DNA of 64,000 nucleotides from Vibrio sp. qd031. GTDB lineage: Bacteria > Pseudomonadota > Gammaproteobacteria > Enterobacterales > Vibrionaceae. The stretch covers positions 1 to 64,000 of the forward strand of contig NZ_JXQD01000002.1 of the NCBI RefSeq assembly GCF_002100145.1, given 5' to 3'. How positions within the stretch are numbered: the first letter of the stretch is position 1; each line of letters starts with the position of its first letter. Below the pieces are notes generated by a model. That model ran no database searches, was not told the origin of the DNA, and worked only from the letters and a program-made list of their open reading frames with translations. A program made the translations under genes and the position numbers. Of this stretch, positions 34,548 through 42,726 are shown one piece after another.

Positions 34548-35179
34548 GCTGTAACCTCAGAGTTGCAGTATTGCGCCATGAATTTCAGTATCAATGCCAT
34601 TGAGATAGCACCAGGATCGGGGTGACCTAACGAGCGCTCTCCAAGGGTTTTGGCTTTACCGGTAGTGGCAATCATCCGTTTAGTACTGTCAACCCCTTGT
34701 TCGGCGGCTGCTGTTATGTCTGCAATTGCATTTTCAAAATCTTGCGCTGACAATTCGCGGGCTCGGCGAGCAGCAGGTGCTAATGCATCAATCATGGTTT
34801 TCGCGCCTTCTTGCGCACCACCTCTTTTGTATATTCCCTCTAAGCCAGCCTCCAGAAATCGTGTAAGCACGTGAGTTGTCAGTTCTGGCTCGCCTTTTAC
34901 AGCTTTGCCGCCAGCACGAAAAAGCGTCCCAAATATGGCACCTGATGCACCGCCCATCGTTGACAATAGTTTAGTGCCAATTTGAGTAAGGGCATCACCA
35001 ACATCACTAGCTATAAAGTCCTCTTCCAAAAAACTGGCGACATTGCTAAAGCCGCGCTCGATCCCCAATCCGTGGTCACCGTCACCTATTGCCTGATCGT
35101 ACTTAGTCAGGGCTGGTTCGCTCTGCACCATAGAGCGTGCAACGCTGTGCATCATTTCTGTTACTTGTTGTGTGTTCAT
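34544..35179 (-). CDS. dhaL: Dihydroxyacetone kinase subunit DhaL (possible erythrulose kinase subunit)
   Basis: The 211-residue helical barrel carries the Mg-nucleotide loop AIGDGDHG near residue 27 and the SGAIFGTLFRAGG-like segment near residue 79, then GDPGA-like DPGAISMAL at the end, the usual DhaL marks. DhaL holds ATP or ADP and passes phosphate to the ketose on DhaK. There is no DhaM phosphotransferase gene in the window, so ATP is likely the direct donor, as in fused Dak enzymes. It lies one base after dhaK. Confidence 0.88.
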   Translation of the reverse strand: MNTQQVTEMMHSVARSMVQSEPALTKYDQAIGDGDHGLGIERGFSNVASFLEEDFIASDVGDALTQIGTKLLSTMGGASGAIFGTLFRAGGKAVKGEPELTTHVLTRFLEAGLEGIYKRGGAQEGAKTMIDALAPAARRARELSAQDFENAIADITAAAEQGVDSTKRMIATTGKAKTLGERSLGHPDPGAISMALILKFMAQYCNSEVTA

Positions 35180-35180
35180 A

Positions 35181-36179
35181 TTATTTCCTTAGCGCAACCG
35201 AGTGGCACGGTAGGTTGTAGAGTTGTTTGAGTTGTTCGTCTAACTTCATTAAAGAGATGGAATAGCCAGACATCTCAAGAGAGGTGCAATAGTTGCCAAC
35301 TAAGCACTCGTGAATGAACACCCCTTTTTTGGTTAGATACTGGCCAACGCTTCGGTTAGCTATCAGTAACTCCATTTGAGTTGAAGCTCCTAAGTTATTG
35401 ACTAGCACACAGACTTCATCACCCTCGACAAGCGCTAATTCTTGTTCTAATTTTTCCATCAACTGATATACGGTCTCTTCGGCATTACCGAGCTTCGATT
35501 TTCCTACGCCTGGCTCGCCATGAAGACCCATACCAATTTCAATCTCATCGTCGGCGATGTCGAAGTTAAAGCTTTGGTTGCGCGGGATTGCGCAGGGGCT
35601 TAACGCTACGCCTATAGAGGCTGTGTTGGCTAACGCTTTTTCAGTTGCCGAAACTACGTCATTGAACTCCGGATAAACTTCTGCAGCTGCTCCAGCAATT
35701 TTCAACACAAATAACGCGCCAGCGATACCACGTCGCTCTTGCTGATTCTCTTTGCTAGCCGAAATAACATCATCATTTATGCGCACGGTGTGTGACTTAA
35801 TTTCCGCGTCTTCTAGTAGCTCCGCAGCAATATCAAAATTCATATTGTCCCCAGAATAGTTTCCATAGACGAAAACCACGCCATTTTCAGGGCTTAGAGC
35901 AGTGCAGGTCTGCATAATTACATCAGGGGTGGGGGCCGCAAAGACGTCGCCAACTGCAACACCATCAGCCAGTCCTTTGCCAACAAATCCGCCATACATT
36001 GGCTCGTGGCCAGCCCCGCCACCCGTCACTATTGCGACCTTGTTAGGGGTATAGTCTTTGCGTATGGCCGCAGTAAGTGAACCAATTTGTTCCATGTGAG
36101 TTGCAGCCACCATAAAGCCTTCAAACTGTTCTTGGGCAACGGAATTAGGATCATTGAGTAGTTTTTTTGGTTTTCTCAT
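35181..36179 (-). CDS. dhaK: Dihydroxyacetone kinase subunit DhaK (possible erythrulose kinase subunit)
   Basis: Residues follow DhaK from MRKPKKLLNDP onward: GGGAGHEPMYGGFVGKG near residue 49, VFVYGNYSGDNMNFDIA near 105, and EIGMGLHGEPGVGKS near 210, where the His that binds the ketose covalently lies. The frame is open from 36380, but the extra 67 codons are RpiB sequence in another frame; the ATG at 36179 with GGAG seven bases before it is right (332 residues). Its substrate could be dihydroxyacetone or a tetrulose; the neighbours favour L-erythrulose. Confidence 0.88.
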   Translation of the reverse strand: MRKPKKLLNDPNSVAQEQFEGFMVAATHMEQIGSLTAAIRKDYTPNKVAIVTGGGAGHEPMYGGFVGKGLADGVAVGDVFAAPTPDVIMQTCTALSPENGVVFVYGNYSGDNMNFDIAAELLEDAEIKSHTVRINDDVISASKENQQERRGIAGALFVLKIAGAAAEVYPEFNDVVSATEKALANTASIGVALSPCAIPRNQSFNFDIADDEIEIGMGLHGEPGVGKSKLGNAEETVYQLMEKLEQELALVEGDEVCVLVNNLGASTQMELLIANRSVGQYLTKKGVFIHECLVGNYCTSLEMSGYSISLMKLDEQLKQLYNLPCHSVALRK

Positions 36180-36189
36180 CTTAGTGCTC

Positions 36190-36645
36190 CTAACTGGTTT
36201 GAATCGCACTTTCAAGTTGGTTAATGCGTTCGACCTTGGGTAAGGACGATTCATCAATGGTGTCGGCTTCCATCCAATGGCTAAGGATGGTTTTTGCCAA
36301 TTCAGGTCCAATAACCCGAGAACCCATGGTGATGATTTGCGCTCCGTTGCTTTTTCTCGCTCGAATTGCGGAAAATACATCGTGACACAAGGCTGCTCTT
36401 ATTCCTGGTATTTTATTTGCCATAATAGAAACGCCAATTCCGGTTCCACAAACAATTAATCCACGTTCGTGTTTATTCTCTGATACTGCGGTGGCCACAC
36501 GCTGTGCCACATCGGCATAATAATTTTCTTCTCCTTTAGGTGCTTCACTATAATCCGTGCACTCATAACCTAAAGATATTAGGTGCTCTTTTAATATATT
36601 AAGAAACTCTACGGCTGCGTCATCGCAGCCTAAAGCGATATTCAT
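36190..36645 (-). CDS. RpiB/LacAB family isomerase, EryI-like (D-erythrulose-4-phosphate isomerase candidate)
   Basis: The 151-residue protein has the RpiB fold: MNIALGCDDAAVEF at the start, LIVCGTGIGVSIMANK near residue 64 with the catalytic Cys, IRAALCHDVFSA with the general-base His, and ITMGSRVIG. Ribose-5-phosphate isomerase B is the archetype; relatives act on allose, galactose or tetrulose phosphates. The ATG at 36645 with GGAG six bases upstream fits the family start better than the ATG four codons earlier. First gene of the minus-strand operon. Confidence 0.82.
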   Translation of the reverse strand: MNIALGCDDAAVEFLNILKEHLISLGYECTDYSEAPKGEENYYADVAQRVATAVSENKHERGLIVCGTGIGVSIMANKIPGIRAALCHDVFSAIRARKSNGAQIITMGSRVIGPELAKTILSHWMEADTIDESSLPKVERINQLESAIQTS

Positions 36646-36657
36646 AATGTGCTCCAT

Positions 36658-37077
36658 ATTTATTTTAAGTATTGGAAGTGACTTTGTTGTTTTTACGCTA
36701 GGCTATTTTTTTATTAATTTCTAATAACAATCGTCTTGTATTTGATGTGTATCACGAAGTATTTATTGATGTATAAATTGATTATTAACAAGTGATTGAA
36801 AATATTAACGTTTTAATCTGGGTGTTTATGAAGAATCATAAAGAATTTTTTCCAAAAGCTAATAATTAAAATTTAAAATATAAAGTACATAATTTGTACG
36901 TTAAAGTTTATTAATAAAACGTATATTTCCGTGATGCCGCTCTAATTTTAATCAGCATTAGAGACTTATACTGACCTCAACTTTACAAATTAATTAAAAA
37001 ATTTTTTAACGTATGCTTTGATGTATACGCCTATAATGAGAGTTGTCAAAGGGTTGTAAAGGTAAGGGAAGTACGTA
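36658..37077. promoter_or_regulatory. Divergent control region with repeated TTGATGTRTA sites
   Basis: The 420 AT-rich bases separate the two catabolic operons. TTGATGTGTA occurs at 36742-36751, and TTGATGTATA at 36766-36775 and again at 37018-37027. The last copy is just upstream of a good -10 (TATAAT, 37032-37037) for the gntR operon, where a repressor would block it. TTTGA-N6-TCACG at 36741-36756 also resembles a CRP site. The adjacent GntR protein is the natural candidate to bind the repeats. Confidence 0.5.
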
Positions 37078-37731
37078 ATGAAGTTATCGGAACAGGCATA
37101 CCACAAACTTAAGTTAATGATTTTAGAGAATAAATTTAGAATCAATCAACAGTTGCTGGTTGAAGAGGCGGTTGAAATTTGCGGGTTCAGTCGAACACCA
37201 GTTCGCGAAGCGCTACTCAGATTGCAAGCGGATGGACTGATTACGTTACACCCACGCCATGGCTTACGCATCTGTGCGATGTCCCGAAGGGACTTGGAAG
37301 AGTTGTACGAACTGATCGCTCATTTAGAAGTAACCGCGATAGAACTGTGTATTCAACATCGGTTATCCAATGAGCAGATAAGTCACCTTCGAGAATTTAC
37401 AAAGCAGATGCATTTGGCATTAGAACAGGGCGATATTTTCTTATGGGCAGATTACGATAGACAGTTCCATGAAGAAATATTCGAATACACAGGAAATTCT
37501 CGACTAATAGAAACCGCTAGAAAATACAATGAGCAAAATAAGCGCTGTAAAGATATTGTAATTAAGCTTCGTCCAATGCCGTGGGATTCTATTGAAGAAC
37601 ACAATCAGTTGGTTGATGCAATCGAAAAAGGCGATGCAAAGGGGGCTAGGGATATGCATTTATCACACTGGCGTGAAGTCTCTAAGCAATTTATCGGATA
37701 TTTGGATAACTTTCATTTTTTGGATAATTGA
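37078..37731 (+). CDS. GntR family transcriptional regulator (FadR/FCD subfamily)
   Basis: An N-terminal winged helix (residues ~1-70) has FSRTPVREALLRLQADGLITLHP, the GntR signature. Residues ~80-210 form an all-helical FCD ligand domain with the metal-binding residues D and H in DRQFHEEIFEYTGN, then LRPMPWDSIEEHNQLVDAI and MHLSHW. FCD members usually sense sugar acids or related metabolites. It stands at the head of the plus-strand operon and facing the minus-strand operon, and probably represses both until the substrate appears. Confidence 0.88.
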   Translation: MKLSEQAYHKLKLMILENKFRINQQLLVEEAVEICGFSRTPVREALLRLQADGLITLHPRHGLRICAMSRRDLEELYELIAHLEVTAIELCIQHRLSNEQISHLREFTKQMHLALEQGDIFLWADYDRQFHEEIFEYTGNSRLIETARKYNEQNKRCKDIVIKLRPMPWDSIEEHNQLVDAIEKGDAKGARDMHLSHWREVSKQFIGYLDNFHFLDN

Positions 37732-37806
37732 CGAGCGGTAGTTAGTTTTAAATAACCATGTGATAAGTTTTGTTTTTAATCTTATTAATTTAAGGAGGGC
37801 ACTGCT

Positions 37807-38631
37807 ATGCCTAAAAAAAGTGTGGCCGAACTTTATGAGCTTGCCAATGATATCCGTTTGGATATTTTGGATATGGTTTATAAGGCTCAATCTGGACATA
37901 TCGGTGGATCTTTTTCTGCTGCAGAAATAGTAACGTCACTCTATTTTTCAGAAATGCAGAATTTGGACCCTAGTAATCCACGTAAACACAATCGCGACCG
38001 CTTCGTGCTCTCTAAAGGACACGCCTGTCCCGTGTGGTACGCGTGTTTGTGCCGCTTAGGATTCTTTGACCGAGAGAATTTGGATTCATTACGCCAGATA
38101 AGTTCAATTCTTCAAGGCCACCCTGATATGAAAAGTACCCCTGGTATCGACATCACTACGGGCTCATTGGGGCATGGCTGTGCCTCTGCAACTGGTATGG
38201 CCCTAGAAGGAATGATGACGGGTGATGGTAGGCGCGTCTACTCGATACTAGGTGATGGAGAAATCAATGAAGGTGTGGTTTGGGAAACCGCGATGGCAGC
38301 AGGAAAATTCAAACTGGATAACCTGGTGTTCTTTATAGATAAGAACAACCTGCAAATGGATGGGACCAGTGACGAGATCATGCCGTTACTTAGCATTGAG
38401 GATAAGTTTAGCTCGTTTGGTTGGAATGTATTGACTATTGATGGGCACAGTATCGAACAGATATTACAGGCGTTGGATGCTGCGCGTAACTTTAAAGGCA
38501 AGCCAACGTGCATAGTGGCCAACACCGTAAAAGGCAAAGGGGTCAGCTTTATGGAAGATGTTCGTAACTGGCATGGTAAAGCACCTTCACAAGAAGAGTA
38601 TCACGCAGCGCGCGCCGAGTTGGTGGCATAA
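37807..38631 (+). CDS. Transketolase N-terminal subunit
   Basis: The 274-residue protein has SGHIGGSFSAAEIV, FVLSKGHACPVWYACL, TGSLGHGCASATGMA and the thiamine diphosphate motif GDGEINEGVVWE...NN (ILGDGEI to DKNNLQ), which together form the N-terminal domain of a split transketolase. It needs the product of the next gene to be active. AptA, the first subunit of apulose-4-phosphate transketolase, is one known split enzyme; generic split transketolases also exist, so the substrate is open. ATG preceded by AAGGAGG. Confidence 0.88.
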   Translation: MPKKSVAELYELANDIRLDILDMVYKAQSGHIGGSFSAAEIVTSLYFSEMQNLDPSNPRKHNRDRFVLSKGHACPVWYACLCRLGFFDRENLDSLRQISSILQGHPDMKSTPGIDITTGSLGHGCASATGMALEGMMTGDGRRVYSILGDGEINEGVVWETAMAAGKFKLDNLVFFIDKNNLQMDGTSDEIMPLLSIEDKFSSFGWNVLTIDGHSIEQILQALDAARNFKGKPTCIVANTVKGKGVSFMEDVRNWHGKAPSQEEYHAARAELVA

Positions 38632-38655
38632 ATAGAGTGGAAACTGGTAAATATT

Positions 38656-39621
38656 ATGAAAGAACTCGTGAAATCAAACAAACCCACCCGTTTAGCCTTT
38701 GCTGAGCGAATGGTGGAGTATGGTGAAATAGACAAGGACTTCGCGGTATTTGAAGCCGATATTGGTTACTCAACCAATTCCTATCTGTTTAATGAAAAGT
38801 ACCCACATCGCTATTTTCAAATGGGAATTGCAGAATTTGGCATGATGGCTTCGGCTGCTGGGATGGCTGCAAACGGGCGCCCAGTTGTCGTGGCAGGCTA
38901 TGGTGTATTTTTGACTATGCGTGCACTAGAGAGCGTACGTAGTTTTATTTGCTACCCCAATCTAGACGTCAAGCTGATGTCTTCCCATGGCGGGACTACC
39001 GCTGCGATTGATGGTGTCACTCACCAGGCCTCTGAAGACATGGCTCTGATGACTTCGCTGCCCAATATGCACGTGTTTGCCCCCTGTGATACGGCTTCTA
39101 CCCGCGCCATTTTTGACGTCACCATGCAAACGCAGGGACCAGTGTATTGCCGCTTAATGCGTGACTCCTATAAAGAGTTGTATGACGAAACCGCAAACTT
39201 CAAATCTGGTGGCTCAAATGTGTTGATGGAGGGGCAAGACCTGACGATTGTCTCTTACGGCGACATTCTTTTCCAAGCGATTGATGCGGCAAATGAGCTA
39301 CGTGCTTGCGGGGTCAGTGTCGAAGTGATAGACGCCTACAGCGTTAAACCATTGGATTGGGATTCTATAAAGGCTTCGATCAACAAGACCGGGCGAGTGA
39401 TCGTGGCTGAGGGACATCAGCAGCGTAACGGTATGGCTTACGAGATTGCAACCCGTATGGCAAAAGAAGGTGTATTTGCCAAGTTTGATCATTTAGGTCT
39501 GCGCGATACCTTTGCTGAATCAGGTGCTTATCCTTTATTGCTTGAAAAATACGGATTGTCGGCCAAACACATTATTGATTCTGCCAGCGCCCTGTTGGTT
39601 GAGCCCGCGGCAACCGTTTAA
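38656..39621 (+). CDS. Transketolase C-terminal subunit
   Basis: The protein (321 residues) supplies the pyrimidine-binding and C-terminal domains: FQMGIAEFGMMASAAGMAANG holds the catalytic Glu that activates thiamine, followed by SSHGGTTAAIDGVTHQASEDMA-type sequence and VEVIDAYSVKPLD and VAEGHQQRNG in the last domain. It is 24 bases downstream of the N-terminal half and surely forms an alpha2beta2 enzyme with it. Role: moving a two-carbon ketol unit between phosphosugars, possibly with an unusual donor. Confidence 0.88.
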   Translation: MKELVKSNKPTRLAFAERMVEYGEIDKDFAVFEADIGYSTNSYLFNEKYPHRYFQMGIAEFGMMASAAGMAANGRPVVVAGYGVFLTMRALESVRSFICYPNLDVKLMSSHGGTTAAIDGVTHQASEDMALMTSLPNMHVFAPCDTASTRAIFDVTMQTQGPVYCRLMRDSYKELYDETANFKSGGSNVLMEGQDLTIVSYGDILFQAIDAANELRACGVSVEVIDAYSVKPLDWDSIKASINKTGRVIVAEGHQQRNGMAYEIATRMAKEGVFAKFDHLGLRDTFAESGAYPLLLEKYGLSAKHIIDSASALLVEPAATV

Positions 39622-39667
39622 GGATATTACAAATCAGCCTGCGCTCACGCAGGAAAGGGAGTTAGAC

Positions 39668-40636
39668 ATGTTTAAACACGCTGTAATTACCCCATTTTTG
39701 GGGCAAACAAAGGACCGTTTTGCTGAGTATAACGAGCCAAAAACCCTAGAGCAGAAGTTTCAGACCCTACGTATGATCGAAGGGATGACTGGCGCTGAAC
39801 TGGTTTATCCCTACGAGGTTAACTTTGACAATCTTAATGAACTGAAACTGCTATTGGCAAAATACGACATTAAAGTGGCAGCAATCAACGTCAATGTGAA
39901 AGTAGAGCCTGAATTCAAGTCGGGTGGTCTCACTTCACCGATCAAGGCCGTACGCGATCGCGCGGTTCAGTTTATAAAGGAAGCCAAGGACTATGCTCAA
40001 GCAGTAGGTGCGGATAAAGTTCAATGCTGTCCACTTAGTGATGGCTACGAATTTTCCTTCCAAGCGAACTACGTTGATACATGGGCGCGCCTATGTGAAA
40101 CCTTTGCAGCTGCAGGGGAATATAAGCCAGAAATCCCTCTATTCATTGAATACAAACCGAATGAAGTTCGCGGTCGTTGCTACTTAGACGATGCTGCAAA
40201 AACCATCTGTCTAATCAAAGACATTAACAACCCAAATATTGGTGTCACTTTGGATTATGGACACTCACTGTATGGTGACAATAATCCTGCAGAGGAGTTG
40301 GCGTTGCTTAACTCGCTAGATATTAAGTACTACATCCACATTAACGACAACGATGGTAAATGGGATTGGGACTATTTTTGTGGTAGCCGCAGCTTGATGC
40401 AATACATCGAGTTTATTTTCTATTTAAAGAAATTTAACTATCAAGGGTGGCTCACTTCGGATACCTCACCAACACGCTGGGACATCATCAAGATGTTTGA
40501 AACTAACGTACAAGTATCAAATCGCATCTCAGCCAGAATCGACGAAATTGGCATGTCCAATTTCGAAGAAAGTCTGCGTAAACAGGAATATATGGATATT
40601 TGGGCAGACCTACAGAGTTACTTTATGAAGTTTTAG
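39668..40636 (+). CDS. Sugar phosphate isomerase/epimerase, TIM barrel
   Basis: The xylose isomerase-like barrel shows MFKHAVITPFLGQTKDRF at strand 1, VAAINVNVKVEPEF, the metal-site glutamate in PLFIEYKPNEVRGRC, VTLDYGHSLYGDN and YIHINDNDGKWDWDYF, each at the end of a strand. It is 322 residues long from the ATG at 39668, which has AGGAAAGGG ahead; the frame is open upstream within the transketolase gene but that part is not related. It may turn the imported aldose or acid into a ketose form. It is distinct from the smaller barrel at 32874. Confidence 0.82.
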   Translation: MFKHAVITPFLGQTKDRFAEYNEPKTLEQKFQTLRMIEGMTGAELVYPYEVNFDNLNELKLLLAKYDIKVAAINVNVKVEPEFKSGGLTSPIKAVRDRAVQFIKEAKDYAQAVGADKVQCCPLSDGYEFSFQANYVDTWARLCETFAAAGEYKPEIPLFIEYKPNEVRGRCYLDDAAKTICLIKDINNPNIGVTLDYGHSLYGDNNPAEELALLNSLDIKYYIHINDNDGKWDWDYFCGSRSLMQYIEFIFYLKKFNYQGWLTSDTSPTRWDIIKMFETNVQVSNRISARIDEIGMSNFEESLRKQEYMDIWADLQSYFMKF

Positions 40637-40721
40637 TGACTCAACCTACGACCCTACTTACAACAAAATGATAACGTAATTAATAAAGTGTTTAAGACAC
40701 AAAAACTGAAAGGTACACATC

Positions 40722-41735
40722 ATGAAACGAAGAACCTTACTTGCGGGAGCTGCTATTGCGGTGGTCTCATTAATGTCGACCTACGCGATGGCAGATGATC
40801 GCTACCCAAGCCGTAACATTACTGACGTAGTGACTTGGTCTGCCGGTGGTGGCACAGATGTAATCAACCGCGTCGCAACGGCCTCTATGGCAAAATACCT
40901 TGGAACGAACATTAATGTAATCAACAAGCCTGGTGGTGTTTCTGGTTCCGTTGGCTTACTTGAAGGCTACAGTGCAAAAGCCGACGGCTACACCTTTGTT
41001 GGTCTTTCTGAATCCAATGTAACTGCCGCGGTTATGGGTGGTTGGGATAACCGCATGGATGTCTTTGACTACTTTATCGTAGCAAGTTCTCCCGACGTGA
41101 TCTCAGTTACCGGTAACTCGGAATTCAATACTATTCAGGAGCTGGTTGAGTACGTTAAAGCTAACCCTAACAAACTGCGCGTAGGCGCTGGCTCAGCGGG
41201 GTCACTACACCATATCAACTACTTAGCGTTTGCCAAGGGCATTGGTGGTGAAATGAATTTCATTCCGTACCCTGGATCATCTAAGAGTCAGAATGCTGCG
41301 CTTAGTGGAGAAGTGGATGTAGTGATTACCTCTGTGGCCGAACAAAATCAACTAATTCAGTCTGGCGACTTTAAGGCCCTTGCAACTTTGACAGAAAAAC
41401 CCTTTACCGTGGGCGACGTGACCATTCCATCAGGTTTAGAAATCTATCCTGCATTGACAAAACATCTGCCAATTTCTCAGGCTATCGGATTCGCAATGAA
41501 GAAAGAGACGCCGAAAGAGATCAAATTGAAAGTCGCGAAGGCATTCGCCAGCGCGATGGAAAGTGACGACATTAGGAATTACGCTCGTGAGAATCATTAC
41601 CAAGTAGTCGGTGAATTTGGTAAGAAAGCGAACGAACGTATGGCGCGTCTGGAATCCCTATTTAGCTGGACTCTTTGGGAGTTAGAAGCAGCCAAAGTGA
41701 ACCCAGAAACATTGGGAATTCCTCGTCCAGAGTAA
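40722..41735 (+). CDS. Tripartite tricarboxylate transporter substrate-binding protein (TctC family)
   Basis: A signal peptide (KRRTLLAGAAIAVVS, cut near AMADD) is followed by the TctC/Bug fold: ITDVVTWSAGGGTDVINRV near residue 33, INKPGGVSGSVG near 67, and LRVGAGSAGSLHHINYLAFA near 150. These bind carboxylates through water-mediated contacts in the periplasm; the ligand here is unknown. It is the first of three adjacent transporter genes, so uptake of a carboxylated sugar derivative is suggested. Confidence 0.9.
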   Translation: MKRRTLLAGAAIAVVSLMSTYAMADDRYPSRNITDVVTWSAGGGTDVINRVATASMAKYLGTNINVINKPGGVSGSVGLLEGYSAKADGYTFVGLSESNVTAAVMGGWDNRMDVFDYFIVASSPDVISVTGNSEFNTIQELVEYVKANPNKLRVGAGSAGSLHHINYLAFAKGIGGEMNFIPYPGSSKSQNAALSGEVDVVITSVAEQNQLIQSGDFKALATLTEKPFTVGDVTIPSGLEIYPALTKHLPISQAIGFAMKKETPKEIKLKVAKAFASAMESDDIRNYARENHYQVVGEFGKKANERMARLESLFSWTLWELEAAKVNPETLGIPRPE

Positions 41736-41822
41736 GCACTTGAGAATGCAATCGGGGTATTTCGTTTAGCCCTGATTGCTCTTAACTCCTTTTGTCTTTA
41801 TCACCTTTTACTGGGGGTCATA

Positions 41823-42713
41823 ATGTCTAGCTCTAATATGGATGTAAGTAATGAGCGTTTAGATGATGACAACATTGCGCTTAAATCTCATGACCAGGCG
41901 CATGAACTGACACTTGAACAACAAAAAATGCATGGATGGGATTTTGCATTTTCCCTTGTCGTCATGGTCTTTTCGATAGCGGTAATAGCAACGTCACTAA
42001 CGATGCCTTTTTCCGGCACCGTTGGTGGCATTACCACAGAGTGGTACGAATCGCCTGGGTTGTTGCCTTTGTTTATTGGCTGTTCCGTGTTTGCTGCCGG
42101 CTTTTCAGTCTTTATGCAGGCTAAAAACGCCGATGGTCGTGCTCTATTTTTACAACATGTTAAAAAAATTAATCCAACCGGCTTTTTGATTTCGTCGGGT
42201 GGGATCATCAGTTACATCTACGTGCTGATCACTTGGTACGACTTTTTCTTGGCTTCAGCGGTCTTTTTGTTGCTGTATATCGGCATCTATTATCTTGATA
42301 ACGACACAATATCGCGAAAGCTGTTGAAGATTTACTACGGCGCTATTGTATTGTCAATTGCCATCTTCATGAGCGGATTCGATGCAATCATTAATAGTGT
42401 TTATCCATATACTAGCGACTTCGTGTTACTGGCAACCGGGGTTTGGTTGGTGCTAACAATGTACCGAGCGGTAAAGATGTTGGGTGTCGAAATGCGCCAC
42501 AAAGTGCGCCGACTTACGCTGATTGCTATTTTGTTCCCAGCAGTATTGTGCCCAATTTTCCGTTATTTCCTTTTGGTTCCTTTACCCAATGAAGGCTTGG
42601 TAGTCGAGCAGATGTTTAACCATACCTACTACACCTATATCAGCACTGGTAAGGCAACTGAAGAAGTGGAGCTGTCTGACGAACAGATGCAGCTGCTTCA
42701 AGATGCATTTTAA
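41823..42713 (+). CDS. Tripartite tricarboxylate transporter small membrane subunit (TctB family), long form
   Basis: The start follows TctB with a first helix WDFAFSLVVMVFSIAVIATS and GLLPLFIGCSVFAAG. About seven hydrophobic segments are present in 296 residues, while TctB is normally about 150 residues with four helices. The extra C-terminal part ends in a polar tail with TEEVELSDEQM. The family assignment leans partly on position between tctC and tctA. Confidence 0.8.
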   Translation: MSSSNMDVSNERLDDDNIALKSHDQAHELTLEQQKMHGWDFAFSLVVMVFSIAVIATSLTMPFSGTVGGITTEWYESPGLLPLFIGCSVFAAGFSVFMQAKNADGRALFLQHVKKINPTGFLISSGGIISYIYVLITWYDFFLASAVFLLLYIGIYYLDNDTISRKLLKIYYGAIVLSIAIFMSGFDAIINSVYPYTSDFVLLATGVWLVLTMYRAVKMLGVEMRHKVRRLTLIAILFPAVLCPIFRYFLLVPLPNEGLVVEQMFNHTYYTYISTGKATEEVELSDEQMQLLQDAF

Positions 42714-42726
42714 CAGGGAATAGAAC

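Noticed and set aside
36741..36756. CRP site as a separate feature
   Set aside because: TTTGA-N6-TCACG matches four of five bases on each half, too weak to list separately; mentioned within the control region only.
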